Source: Liolophura sinensis
Taxonomy: Eukaryota > Mollusca > Polyplacophora > Chitonida > Chitonidae
DNA: 64,000 nucleotides
Reading direction: 5' to 3'
Assembly: GCF_032854445.1 (NCBI RefSeq)
Contig: NC_088305.1
Location: 16,789,717 to 16,853,716, forward strand
The stretch's first letter is position 1; every line of letters starts with the position of its first letter. Of the stretch, positions 1 to 11,430 are shown in pieces. Under the pieces are notes generated by a model, which did not search any database, was not told where the DNA came from, and saw only the letters and a program-made list of their open reading frames with translations. Position numbers and translations under genes: made by a program.

Positions 1-1664
1 AGAGAATACGTCAAGGCAAAACGCTTCATGGTCACAAAAGAATAAATTTTTCGGCAACGTGGTGAGATGAAAGGGTAATCCCTGCTATAAGTGACTATTA
101 AATGGTCAGCAATGGGTATCGCTTATAATTCGCACTAATAACAGCCACTCTTTATTTGTCCTGCAGGAAGGCAAATCTCCCAGTGGAAGGTCCTGGATTT
201 GTCTCACTGCCAACTACCATATCTGTTAGGATTTTTTGAGATTCGATTGATATTTTCAATCGAAGGCGACGAATATATGTAAGAATATTAGAACGAAAAT
301 CCGTAAAAAGGGGTTTACCTTTTGACATGGACTTATTAAGGGCAACTTTTGCCTCCCTGTGTTTCCACGGATACCAGTATGGCTTGGTATCCAACACAGT
401 ATAATATCTTTACTAACATATCAATGCCCTCTGGGCATGCCCAGGAGAAACATATGATAAGGCCAGGGGTATAGCCCTGGTCTCGGCAGAGAAGAGTAAA
501 GAAGAGGATGACAGACGCAAAGAAGAGACTTGCTGTCCTAAGACAGCCGCAGCCGCAACTCTGTCCCCATCCTTTGACCCATCAGTATATATAAATTTAT
601 AATCCGCGTAGTTAGCCTTAATTTTAGCAAAACTTTTCTGAATTATAAGAGGATTTGTATTTGATTGATTATATTTACGTAGATCAAATATCAGGTTACG
701 TTGTAGAAGAAGACAGGGAGGAGACTCCAGTATACACACTGGAACTATTTCCTCTAGCATAATGTTAGCTTTCCACAATATGGTCTCATATACGAAGACC
801 AAACGAAGGGATCCTGTTGGGACTTTTATTAAATTTATCTCCATGTGATGGATTAAAAACACAGTCGTGGGCAGGGTTTGTTGGATGAGCTTTAAGCTTT
901 GTAGCATAATGAAGGCTCAATTTTATACGTCGGTTATATCAAGAAGACTCTACATATAAACTTTCTACTAGTGAGGTTCTAAAAGCACCAAGGCTGAGCC
1001 TCAAACCTTGGTGACGGACAGAATCCAACATTTGTATATACGACTTCCTAGCGGAACAGTAAATGATGAATCCATGATCCAGTTTAAACCTCACCAGAGA
1101 ACGATATGGGTTTGATAAAATAGACCGGTCAGCATCCCAATCGGTGCTAGATACGGCCTTGACTAGATCGAGACCCCATGTACATTTAGCTGTAAGCATT
1201 TTATATGAGGTATAAAAGATAATTTATCATCGAATATTATACCCAAAAATTTTGTTTCACCAACAATTTGAATCTGTTTACCACAACATTTTAGCTCAGG
1301 GTCAAGATGAAATTTCCGTTTATTACAAAAATGCATACCAGCGGTCAACAACGATGTTGAAAATCTAAAAACCGTTTTCAGTTACCCATTGCTCTATCTG
1401 ATTGAGACAAAGCTGCGGCTGGGCGTTACTCATATTTTTGCCACGGCAGCATATAAGGAAATCATCAACATGTTAAGGGGCCATAGATGTTCATTATTAA
1501 TAAAACCATCCCGACTGAAGGTTTCTTGTTGGTAATTTGTAACTTGTTGGTTTCAAAAAACCAAAGAAGTCTATCATTTATCATCCGTTCCATAGTCTGA
1601 CAGACACAGCTGGTAAGAGTTATGGGGCGATAATTAAACAGATGGGTATGATCCTTACCAGTTT

Positions 1665-1725
1665 TTCGTCGTCATATGACTGAAAAATTGTTAAGTACAA
1701 CCTATAGCACTCACCAACTCACTCC
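1665..1725 (+). mobile_element. 3' fragment of SINE family B nested in copy 1
   Basis: The sequence from TCGTCGTCATATGACTGAAA through TTGTTAAGTAC to the CACTCACC-like tail matches the 3' end of the SINE at 45904-46246 (there on minus). It interrupts the retrotransposon RT frame between KACIIPVPKT and the GKDHTH block, so it arrived after the host element. Confidence 0.7.
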
Positions 1726-1774
1726 TTACGCGTTTTGGGGACCGGGATGATGCACGCCTTTCTCAATGAATCAA

Positions 1775-2237
1775 ACACACAATTTCATCCTAGATGAGAG
1801 CAGTGCTCTCCAGTGTGTTGAATGTGACGCCCGATATAGCGTTAAAAATATCCTGGTTGACTGTGTACACTTTGCCCATGTTAGGCAAAGATTCTACACA
1901 GTCAACTCTGCGATGCTGTCACAAACTATTTGAGGGCTGTTGGCCTGTATCATAATATATAAATTTTAAGTGTCATAAATATTCACAGATAAAAGTTATA
2001 AACAAATAGATTTCGCGATATACTATTTTTAAAATATGCTGGTTTTCCGCTTTTAACTGGTTTGGTTTTTTTCTTATCTGATTATAAACATGGCCGAACA
2101 TTTTTGTTTCGTTTTTGATGTTCTCTCTATCATATCGAAAACCTGAACCACCTTGTGTATTCACCTATGTCTCGCTCTGATATGGCTGAAGTGTTGCCGA
2201 TGTGGCCTTCAGCCATACTCGTTTATTCATTCATTCC
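1775..2237 (+). mobile_element. 5'-truncated non-LTR 3' end nested in copy 1
   Basis: Read on plus, it gives the C-terminal Cys/His-type end of an ORF2 (CVECDARYSVKNILVDC, then HFAHVRQRFYTVN), a T-rich 3' UTR and a final attcattcattc. The 3' UTR resembles the end of copy 2 at 12225-12496 (GGCTGAA.T.TTGCCGA.GTGGC before the ATTC tail). It interrupts the minus-strand RT between NDIWTTGNF (about 2260) and KACIIPVPK (about 1760). It is therefore a later insertion in the opposite orientation. Confidence 0.75.
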
Positions 2238-3589
2238 CTTCACGAGGATGAAAAATTACCAGTTGTCCAAATATCATTAAGCAAGTTCAAGAGAGTCTCA
2301 AGTGGCCCAAGCGGTAAACGGTTCAGAAACTTATAAAATACGTTATCAGGACCACAAGCATTATCGTGTGCCTTTTTTAATGCAGTTTTAAGTTCATCGA
2401 TATCAAAAGGACGATTACAATCTTCTAATTTTTTAGAAGCAAATGGCATCTTAATTTTGTCCATCTGAATTTTAGCATGTTAATATTCCGCAGAGTAATT
2501 GTAAGAATAATAATTCTTAGAAATTGTCTCAGCAATTTTTTAGCTGTATCGGATGGAGAAGTTAATATATTATCCCCATTTTTCAAATGCTGAACTTTCG
2601 CATTATTATCTTTGCCCTTAAGTTTCTGAACCATGTTCCAGACCTTACGCATAGGTGTTGTTCCGGTCCTTGACGGCTTTGCGACAGTCCTTATCATGCC
2701 AGGGTTTACTTTTGGACTTTGGTCTCAGGGAGAGTTCTATCGGCAGCTCGTAAAACAAGTTCATTAAATTGTAATACAGAATCATCTGTTGCCTTTAGAG
2801 TCTCTGCAGTGATATCAGCTTCGCAGATCATCTCAAATGCGATCCAATCTGCTTTATCGAATTTCCATCTAGCTACACGTTCTATAGAATTAGAAGTGAT
2901 ATGTTCTAGGATAAGAGGAAAATTGTCACTACCACAAAGATTATCATGCATTTTCCAAGACACATCAAGGAGAAGTGATGAATCAGTGATAGTGAGATCG
3001 ACTGCAGAATAAGCGCCATTACTTGGATGCAAATAGGTATTAGAACCATCATTAAAATAACACAGTTCCACCTTGGATAAGAAATGTTCCAGTATTTTAC
3101 CCTTATTATTTATGCTATCACTGCTCCATAGTGGGTTATGAGAATTACGTTCTCCCAATAATATGAACGGTTAAGGTAATTGTTCGTTTAAATTATGTAA
3201 CTAGGAAACTGACAAAGAAGTGTTCGGAGGAATATACACTGAACATAATGTGATTGTAATATAATGTAATGAAACACGAACGACCACAGTCCGGAGCTTC
3301 CAGAAAAGCTGGATAATAATACTGTTATTGAAGAAGATAGAAGAGCACCCTGTCGCTGGCTATTCTTCATTTGAATAAGTACTATATAATGAATAATTAT
3401 GAGTTATTTTGTCTTTGTCAGATATCTTCAGACAAGTTTCCTTAAGACAACGGGCAACAGGATTTAATGATTGAACAAGCTGTGTTATTTCGATAAAATT
3501 TACCTTAAGACTTCGACAATTCCATTGTATAATTTGTCATACATAGACATTACGGGGGAGACATATAGGAGAGTTATCTTTATGTTTGG

Positions 3590-4865
3590 GCCGAGGACAA
3601 CCCTTCCTTGGAGATCGGCTGAACGATCGGGTGATGTATCGATGACATCCACATCTGATGTTGAAGGACCAACGTCCTCCAACGATCCAAACTTGACCCA
3701 AAGCGTTTGGACAGGATCCCTAGTGGCCTTAGAGGGACGCTCTGTGGGGCCACTAGGTTTATTAAGTTTATTATTATTGCTTTAAGGTTTATTTTTGGCA
3801 TTATTATTCCTACAGGTATTGTGTTCGGGTTTATCACTTTGCCCGTTACTATTTACTGGTTTCATTTGTTGTATCCAAGTAGTCGGGGTTGAACAAGAAC
3901 TGAGCGCAGGTTGAGCAGACCGTTGCACAGAGGTAGAAGTAGGTTTATCGCTTCCAATGGGCCAAGTCAGGGAAGCCTGAGTACAGATGGTACCACATTG
4001 ACCACGATGACAAGCGAAGTCCACAGTGAGGTATTTGAGGGTGACGCCAGCTTACGAGCCTCTTGATACGATATATTGCTTTTAAGTTTTAATTTTATTA
4101 TTTGTTTTTTCCTCAAGGAACAATGGAGAGTCTTTAGAGGAGGCCATTGGACCTCCCTCGCAAATAAAACACATAACTGTGCTGCTACTGTCGAAACCAT
4201 CATTACCTTCACTACTGCATCGGAAACAATGTTTATGTTTTACACTGGCCCTTGCTGTGACCAAATGTTTGACAATCAAAACAACGTGTCGGGTTAGGAA
4301 TGTATAAGTCCACACTAACTCTAAACTGGCCTATGTAGATATAGTTTACTAATGAAAGTGAAAAGATATGTATTTAATTTCAGGATGTTACCAGAGTTTT
4401 TTTTTGTTGTTGTCAGACATTTCACTCTGGTAACACTTTGTGATTGTAATTCTGCGCAGATTTCTTCCTCTGATAGGTCTATAATATCTCCATCCCTATC
4501 ACGTATTATCCCCTGGCATCTATTCAGAGAATTGTTGGGGGGTGTAAACATCGGAATATTCGATATTTTGTTCAAACTTAATGTAGATTTGTTGAATATT
4601 GTTTCCGGAAACATATGAAAATGTCTACGGATATTAGCTATTTCACGTTTTTAGTGTACCCGCTGTGCCCTGCAGAGCCCTTTTTAAAAGAAATGGGTGG
4701 CTTTTGTTCACTTTGTTGAGACAACGATGAAAGCTCCAACCTCCAACTTCCTCTTTTTATCAGCACTTGACGTAGTGGGCTGAGATGAAGATCTGATAGA
4801 TATATTAGAGACATTAGTCGAAAGGTTTAGGGAAGACATTATAGGTGTATAACAAGAATTCATCC
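3590..4865 (-). pseudogene. ORF1 (gag-like, zinc-knuckle) remnant of non-LTR copy 1
   Basis: This is the nucleic-acid-binding ORF1 protein that would coat element RNA. An N-terminal part at about 4614-4321 includes RDRDGDIIDLSEEEICAEL, which matches RDRDSYLDDLTDDEIWAEL in the second copy at 9240-9300. The knuckle region follows at 4315-4082: CFRCSSEGNDGF, then CFICEGGPMASSKDS. The second is a decayed form of the usual CxxCxGxHxASSxxC arrangement, with its His changed to Pro. A C-terminal, Ser/Thr-rich tail (GPTERPSKATRDPVQT, about 3760-3710) is shared with copy 2 at 10025-10075. At least three frameshifts separate these parts. The tail frame runs into the start of ORF2, so ORF1 and ORF2 probably overlapped or abutted. 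Confidence 0.8.
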
Positions 4866-4939
4866 TACGTGGTTCTCATCCGCCAGGGAGTGCCAACAAA
4901 GGCGATGCTTTAACCTTGGGATACCCAGCAGGAAATACA

Positions 4940-5460
4940 CTACATGAGGTATACTTGACTAGATGGCATTAATGAGCAAACCCAATTCCTCCGTCTCTGA
5001 CCCAATGAGTAAGGTCACACATCAGACACATACTAATCGATTGACCTATGAGCCGGCGCCTTACACGTAGTCCCACAAACGAAATTTGAGAAATAACATT
5101 TATTCCCTAAAGAGTGGTGTTATGGAGGAAATTGGGGCCACACAGAGGCAAGACGTGGCCAAACCGACCGGGCCTATCCGACCTCCCGTGTCTCTCCAAG
5201 TAAGGGCCAAAATGGGACGTTGGACGTGAGGATTTCGTAAGACCAATACGCCCTCAGCCACTAGGATCCCGTCCACGGAGATTACGGGTCGCAACCCACG
5301 GCAAACAGATCGCTCCCCGGTTGCCTCTCACACAACCGAAAAGATGTGAGCATGTTATATTCAACAGCCCTACAAAAGAGAGCTCTAGGTTAGTCGCCTT
5401 TTTACGGCAAGCTTGCCTAGAGGACTGAGGTCTTATTCTTTTCACCCCGGAGACCCCACT
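4940..5460 (-). other. 5' UTR of non-LTR copy 1
   Basis: Aligns by eye with 8347-8700 (+) and with 50698-50856 plus 51310-51470 (+). Shared blocks include GGGGTGAAAAGAATA, CGACTAACCTAGAGCT and GAGGACGGGATCCT. In such elements this region normally contains the internal promoter. No coding potential is kept in common among the three copies. Confidence 0.75.
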
Positions 5461-5689
5461 GGGGTTTATTCCATAAGAAAAGCAGTGTAGTTCTTTTGGT
5501 GTATCATTTGAGGCAGGGAGATTTAGTAACGATGGATATTTTGTACACAGCATTTTCCTTTTCAATATTTGACATTTCATAATTGATCATTATTTTCCCT
5601 CCAATCATTATTTTTATCCGTTTCTCTGGATTGAAAAATAATGACACCTGTTTTATGCTTCGTCACTTAACACCTGGTAATCAGCTTCC
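5461..5689. other. Unassigned spacer
   Basis: Lies between the 5' end of non-LTR copy 1 and the next dispersed repeat. I see no recognisable gene, repeat boundary or signal. Confidence 0.5.
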
Positions 5690-7440
5690 GATTTCTTTCA
5701 ATCTTTCTGAAGCACAAATTAGTTGCTCCTGAAGGGAGCCTACATATCACTCACAGGCTGCCTAGTAGGTAAATTTTCATGGCTTCATCACAAATGTCAG
5801 TATCACTATTTTTGCAAAAACCACGAGGCAATCATAATGAAAGGTCCTCATTTTCACTCACAAAGACTGACAAAAATGTTGCTTATTGCAGTGGTGTCAA
5901 CAGATATAACGCGTAATACAAAACGAAGATCAATCAACTTTGATAGACTGTGTGCGTCCATTTGCAAACGGCAAATATCTCCTCGTACTGTTTTATGCGA
6001 TAGTTTATTAAATGTGACGACTGAACACAGCATTTTGGGTGATTCCAGACAAAATTGCCTACTGATACATACACATTTAAATTTAGAGTGACAGCCTACC
6101 TGAGGTAAGTCAATCAGACCCCGGATTTCACCAGTTTCGTGAGACCAATGGCCAATCATTCCACTCTCGTCGCTCTCTAGTACTCTCCGTCTACCCTCCA
6201 TCCCGTAGTCTTTATATGCTAAATATCTTAGCTGAAGGGGCGTTTAACAGGTTACACATTATTTACATTATATCGACAACTTTTACAATTTCATCCAAAT
6301 TTTTGCTCTCAACAGGAAACAGAAGTTCCTTATATTTGAAAGGGGAACACTTGTTTGTATCATTGTTCTTTTCTATACCATTATTTGTGCTCGGATAAAT
6401 TTGTTGCGTACGTGTTTTTACACATTGGATTTTATCTTACAACTACAGTTTTGCCAGGAATCTGGGTGTTAAAAACAGACATTCGTATACTAACCTTCAA
6501 TCAAGACATGCGTTACAAGTCATTCATCGCCTATAGAAGCAGTTATAGAAGTACAGAAGCGTTGGAGAGACGAAAGGAATAATCTGGGCAAATGTCAATG
6601 AAACACTATCCAAATCGTGTACCATGCTGGTTTAGAAACTGTCCAAAAAATATATATGTGAACATATACAAAAGTTGTCCATAATCAAGGTTGAAATTGA
6701 ACTCGCACCTCGTGAATTATAACTACTGAATGACCAAAGTTTTAACTATGACTTCGCCACGACGAGTTCTCTTATTGTCTTCAATTTTACACAGAATGTA
6801 ACGTTTAGAAGAAAAAGAAAATCAATCAAAATGCTGTTACAGATTATATGCGTACATTTTAGTACTTTTAGGATAAAACTTTTAGGACATTTTAGGTTCT
6901 TTTAGGATCAAAATTAAAAAAAACGTGCAGTAAATACTTAATGTGAAGTATTTCGACACAGCCATATAAACGCAACTGTATCTTTCACAAATTCATCACA
7001 TTTAGTGATTTTTCTCTGAATATGACACTGGAGATCGTTATAGATCAATTGGCCTTTCATTGTACAACTGAACAATATTCTAGGATAATTTCTTTACCGA
7101 TGTGGTTTTCTTTGTCTGGTAGTTTGGAGATTTGATGTTAGAATGCGCTTACAAATCCAGACTTGATCAATTTTATCGAGAACTTTGAAAAGCTGCAGTA
7201 CAGTCAGCTGTGGGTGACGCTTCGGAAATGACTGGTGTGTCACATGAATGTGAAGTACATCTACTGTTCTTTCCACTACAGAAGGTTATCAGCACTCGTC
7301 GCTGGCCAGCTGAACTAGAACAACCCAGAGACCTTGGCGGGAAATTGTATAAGTTGAGGAGTTTATCCTAGGTAGGCATCCGCTTGTGGTCAGTAGAGTA
7401 GAACATAATAACACGCCACAAGAGACCAGAGCGTGTAGAG
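5690..7440 (+). repeat. Uncharacterised dispersed repeat F, copy 1
   Basis: Diverged but collinear with 13240-14600. Matching pairs by eye: 5800-5950 with 13320-13490 (CAAAGACT.A.AAA.ATGT), 6970-7090 with 13520-13635 (TTTAGTGATTTT), and 7165-7400 with 14290-14500 (CTACAGAAGGTTATCAGCAC, GGCGGGAAATT). About 0.9 kb between roughly 5970 and 6830 is extra relative to the other copy. Part of it, 6540-6640, resembles 23780-23830 and 39090-39140. No conserved protein frame was found, and the open frames here are not shared with the other copy. Confidence 0.6.
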
Positions 7441-7692
7441 TAAAGCCAGGGCAGCGACGACACAAATTGCCAAGGCAGGAACAACATAAATTGCCAGGGC
7501 AGGGACAACACTAATTGCCCAGGCAGGGACAAAACAAATTGCCCAGGCAGGGATCACACAAATTGCCAGGGCAGGGACCACACAAATTGCCAGGGCGGGG
7601 ATCACACAAATTGCCAGGGCAGGGACCACACAAATTGCCAGGGCAGGGACCACACAAATTGCCAGGGCAGGGACCACACAAATTGCTCAGGC
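7441..7692 (+). repeat. 24-bp minisatellite (about 10 units)
   Basis: Unit ACAAATTGCCAGGGCAGGGA plus CCAC, with scattered substitutions; the outer units are the most diverged. Because 24 is a multiple of three, both strands stay open across it (LPGQGPHK-type repeat on plus, VVPALAIC on minus). The frames come from the periodicity and are not evidence of a gene. Confidence 0.93.
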
Positions 7693-7779
7693 AAAGATTA
7701 GTGTGCCGCTTGCATGCTTATTATCAATACTGTTTGACGACAGATAGATTGATGTGTTTTGACACCGAGGCCAATGATT

Positions 7780-8270
7780 TAATGGAATTGATGACAGTTA
7801 ATTATCAGGCACAGAACCAATTTCCGAAAATTTATAATTCTTAGTATCAAGTCGAAACAAGAATTGACCCGATTCCTACATCCGATCACGAAAATTGTGT
7901 GTTGGGTAACCAAGAGACCTATTGCGAGATGAACAGTGGTGTGCTCGAAGATTATAAGAGGAATTTTGTTAGGGAAATGTCCACAACAATTTTCCCGACT
8001 GGCCGAAAAGCCAAATATAGAATGAAAACAATGCGTCATCAAATTTAGACTCCTTTTGAGAATATATATTGCCATATCCTATCATCTACTGAGCGGGGTG
8101 ACACTGCTTTGAAATTTTGCGTTCATCTGCTTCCCATAAAACCATTTTCCAGAACATGTGACGCAAATGAAAATCATTAATTGCCATTCTAAGGCGAACT
8201 GAAGTTAAGCACATAAACTGATCAGAGTGGTTGCACACTATTGTAAGACTTCAGACGCCTGTAGCTCAGT
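7780..8270 (+). repeat. Fragment of dispersed repeat A
   Basis: Resembles 17540-17900 and 24200-24400. Shared pieces are GGAATTTTGTTA followed by AAATGTCCACA (7960-7985; 17674-17700), and GCCATTCTAA followed by GAACTGAAGTTAAGCACATAAACTGA-like sequence (8185-8220; 17845-17880; 24345-24380). Non-coding as far as I can see. Confidence 0.6.
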
Positions 8271-8325
8271 TAGTTTAGCGAGTCCGACTGGCAATGGATG
8301 CCATGTTGTGGGCAAGTTAAATAGA
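8258..8325 (+). other. tRNA-like / SINE-head fragment
   Basis: GCCTGTAGCTCAGTTAGTTT looks like a Pol III box A in a tRNA 5' half. No box B or cloverleaf follows before the retrotransposon 5' end at 8347. It is best read as a truncated SINE head or decayed tRNA pseudogene. Confidence 0.35.
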
Positions 8326-8346
8326 AGAGTAAAAGGTACAACTCTC

Positions 8347-8865
8347 GTGGGGTCTCCGGGGTGAAAAGAATAGGACCTCAGTCCTCTACGCAAGTTTGTC
8401 GGCGACTAACCTAGAGCTATCCCGTGTGGGCCTGGTGAATACGTTAGGCTCACACCTTCTCGGTTTGTGTGTGAGGCAAGTGGGGAGCGACCTGTTTGAC
8501 GTGGGTTGCGACCCGTAATGGGGGAGGACGGGATCCTGGTGGCTGAGGGCGTGTTGTTCTTACGAGATCCTCACTCCCAACACTCCACTTTGGCCCTTAC
8601 TTCTCCACAGACGGGCGGTCGGAAGAACCGCTCAGATCTATTGACTGTTCACGTCTGTCCAGTTATTCGAGAGCTAACTTCAATTCATCACATCGTGATG
8701 CGAAGTATTTCCCCTTACGTTGTAAATTTTCAGTGAGGTTTTCGAATGTCTGGACGTTCTCGAATGTCTAGACGGTGGCTGTAAGGGCCCATTGAGTGGT
8801 TACTTCTACCATGTGGAACTGATCTGCTTGAGTATGAGCGTAAAATCCACCCTATCGAGGGTGGC
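8347..8865 (+). other. 5' UTR of non-LTR copy 2
   Basis: Shares TCTCCGGGGTGAAAAGAATA, CGACTAACCTAGAGCT, GGTTGCGACCCGTAATG and GAGGACGGGATCCTGGTGGC with the other two copies. It probably carried the internal promoter, by analogy with known non-LTR elements. The downstream edge is set by the first ORF1-like frame. Confidence 0.7.
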
Positions 8866-10118
8866 GTGGAACTCTCGTCTCTCTTTCTGCTGGTTACTCG
8901 CAGAAGGGGTTTCGCCCAAATTAGCACTCAGTGGCGGGTGAGAGAAAGAGAGGAAAATGAAATGCTACTGGAGAATGTTGTACCAGAAAACTGGCCGGCC
9001 TTCCTCGTATTAATTACGAAAAACCTTGACCGACTTGCATCTAAACCTAAGGCCTTTGTGATGGGAAGGCAATTAAGGCTTGTGCAGGTACGGTCAAACA
9101 AGTCAAAAAATTAAAATCGGGGAACTTGCTAATTAAATGTTATAGGAGGCAACCACCTTTCGTCTCTTAAAACAGTTCCGGACATCCCGGCCTATGTCTA
9201 TCCCCACCACTCGTCAAACAGTCGTCAGGGGATTATTCGTGACCGGGATTCGTATTTGGATGATCTGACTGATGATGAGATTTGGGCTGAATTAACATTT
9301 GAAGGTGTTCATAAAGTCACGCGATTCACAACAAAACGCAACGACAATGTGGTAAAATTAAATACCTAACTTCTGAGCTTTAACAAAATCACATTGCCTC
9401 AATCCATTCTCATTGGCCTTTACAGTGTAAGGGTGGACCTTTATATCCCTAATCCAGCTAGGTGTTTTTTCCAGCTGTCAGAAATTTGAACATGGTAGGG
9501 GCCAATGCAGAAATAAACTGGTCTGTTTTCGTTATCCTGAGAAGGGCCACGGGGTCTTCGATTGTGAGAACATAGTTAAGTGTTCAAATTGTAACGGAGA
9601 CCACATGGCCTCTTCTCGAGATTGTTCACTGTATATTCAGGAGAAACAAATTGTCTCGGCTAAAGGTAAGCATAATATCACACACCAGAAAGCCGGCAAA
9701 CTACGTTATTCTCCAAGTATACATTTACAGTCGACCTACGCCAGTGTATCCATGGTAGTCTGTACTTCTGTTGCTCCACAGGTCACACTGACATGGCCCA
9801 TTAGCGTAGAAAATCCTAAAGCTTTATCTATTTCACCGTCCGTCAGGTCAGACCTCTAGTCAGACCTCTAGTATTACTCAAACTGCAAACGTAGTGGCCA
9901 CTGTAAAACCCTCAATAAATTCTGAGGATAGTATTAGGTCTAAGTCAAAATCAGTATCCCCTGAAATACATTCAATATCTAACAAGATTAAGAGTAGTAA
10001 TCAAAGTAAAAATGGTAAATGTAGTGGCCCCACAGAACGTCCCTCTAAGGCTAGTATGGAACCTGTCCAAACTTTCAATAAGTTGGAGGACATTGTTCCT
10101 TCAGCATCAGATCAGTGA
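8866..10118 (+). pseudogene. ORF1 (gag-like, zinc-knuckle) remnant of non-LTR copy 2
   Basis: The N-terminal segment ENWPAFLVL (about 8985-9010) starts a recognisable ORF1 domain. It is followed after a frameshift by RDRDSYLDDLTDDEIWAEL at about 9240-9300. The knuckle region at about 9490-9640 reads FEHGRGQCRNK, CFRYPEKGHGVFDC and CSNCNGDHMASSRDC. The last still has the CxxCxGxHxASSxDC form, whereas the first pair has lost a Cys (Cys to Tyr). The Ser/Lys-rich C-terminus (about 9894-10118) aligns with copy 1 through GPTERPSKA. At least four frame breaks are present. The predicted role is element RNA binding. Confidence 0.8.
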
Positions 10119-11019
10119 TGAATACATCAAACGCACCAGGGAGATCGTCCAGCCGATCAACAAGGAAAGGTCATTAATAACGATATCATTCACAGCCCTG
10201 TTGCTCTGGATACAGAACTTCAGGCTGTCGCTGTTCGTGTTTCATTGTCTGAAACAATTACGTTGTGTTCGGTGTATATTTCTCCCAACACATAATTTAA
10301 AAGAACAATTACCTAAACCGTTAATAATAATGGGAGATTTTAATTTCCATGACCCGATATGGGGCAGCAATAACATTAATAATAAGGGCAAAATACCGGA
10401 ACACTTCTTATCTAAGGAAGGAACTGTGTTATTTCAATGACGGTTCTAGTACCTATTTACATCCGGGTAACGGCGCTTATTCTACAATCGATCTCACTAT
10501 CACAGATCCATCACTTCTCCCTGATTTTTCGTGGAGAGTGCATGATGATCTTTGTGGTAGTGACGATTTTCCTCTTATAATAGAGCATCTACTTCTAATT
10601 CTATAGGACGTGTAGCTAGGTGGAAGTTCAATAAAGGAGATTGGATCGCATTGGAGATGTTCTGTGAGGCTGATATCACTCCACAGCCTTTTAGTGCCTC
10701 AATAGCTGCCGACAAAATTATCCCTAAGACCTCGAAAAATCCTAAATCCAGAAGTAAACCCTGATATGACAATGAATGTCGTAAAGCCAAATAGGACCGC
10801 AAGAAGTCTGAACGTAAATTTAATCATTGTCCTACTAATAATAGTTTAAACCAGGTTTGTATTTTTAAAATCAAGGCTCGTCGATTACTCAAGTCCAAGA
10901 GACGATCTTGTTGGCGGAACTTTGTTTCAGGCATTACCTCAAAAACACCCATGCGTAAGGTCTGGAACATGGTTCAGAAATTTTAGGGCAAAAGTAAAAA
11001 AGCGAAAGTTCAGCATATG

Positions 11020-11239
11020 ATTTATTTATTTATTTGATTGGTGTTTCAGGTCGTAGTCAAGAATATCTCACTTATACGACGGCGGCCAGTATTATGGACC
11101 ACCTGCAGGTTGCTGGCAGACGTTCCCAGTTACGGCCGGAGAGGAAGCCGGCATAAGCTGGACTGGAGCTCACAGCGACCGCATTGGTGAGAGGCTACTG
11201 GTGGGTAGCGCGCTAACCAAGTTAGCAACGGAGGTCCCT
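11020..11239 (-). mobile_element. SINE family A, minus strand, in ORF2 of non-LTR copy 2
   Basis: Starts on plus with the reversed (AAAT)n tail TTTATTTATTTATTTGATTG and GGTGTTT, and ends with the reversed head CAACGGAGGTCCC. Box B is visible reversed as GGACTGGAGCTCAC. An internal deletion relative to the 47242 copy removes part of the CCTCCCACC segment. Confidence 0.85.
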
Positions 11240-11430
11240 CCAGCATTTGAAGGATGAATGCTATAACAGAGATAATATATTCACTTCCTCATAATATATA
11301 CCTGATAAATTTGCTGAAAGAATTTCTTAGAGAATTTTCTTCTTGTCACAATTATTCTTTGGGGTTCCACATATTAAAGACCGCAAGGAGATAATTAAAT
11401 TGCCCTATTCTTCTAAAATTTTAGAAGATT

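Larger units (their letters stand above)
152..3540 (-). pseudogene. ORF2 (endonuclease, reverse transcriptase, RNase H) remnant of non-LTR copy 1
   Basis: The product would nick target DNA and reverse-transcribe element RNA. The endonuclease starts at about 3530 with IIQWNCRSLKVNF and a CLKETCLK motif carrying the catalytic Glu, and continues at 3158-2706 (NSHNPLWSSDSINNKGK, AVDLTITDSSLLLD, GSDNFPLIL). The usual GDFN is GERN here, and the catalytic SDH is SDN. RT finger sequence lies at 2697-2240. After the insertions, FNYRPITLTSCVC is at about 1650-1600 and the palm motif reads HVDDFLICC at about 1472, in place of Y/FxDD. Thumb sequence (FLGIIFDDKLSF) is near 1245. RNase H includes FIYTDGSKDGDR (about 600) and SAETRAIPLALSY (about 490). 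Several frameshifts and stops make it non-functional. Confidence 0.85.
1..5460 (-). mobile_element. Jockey/CR1-like non-LTR retrotransposon, copy 1 (decayed, nearly full length)
   Basis: Read on the minus strand, this holds in order a 5' UTR shared with two other copies in the window, an ORF1 with retroviral-type zinc knuckles, then ORF2 pieces with an apurinic-type endonuclease, reverse transcriptase and a C-terminal RNase H. That order is typical of the Jockey/CR1/I groups of non-LTR elements. There are many frameshifts and stops, so the copy is dead. The 5' boundary is placed where similarity to the copies at 8347 and 50698 begins (GTGGGGTCTCCGGGG, read on minus). The 3' end is not found: recognisable ORF2 sequence fades at about 150 and the window edge follows. 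Two plus-strand insertions interrupt ORF2. Assignment to the Jockey clade as opposed to CR1 or I is tentative. Confidence 0.88.

Noticed and set aside
2719-3012. 97-codon plus-strand frame
   Set aside because: Antisense of the endonuclease part of the retrotransposon ORF2; the minus frame carries the recognisable motifs.
8258-8325. Functional tRNA gene
   Set aside because: Only a box A-like stretch; no box B and no cloverleaf.
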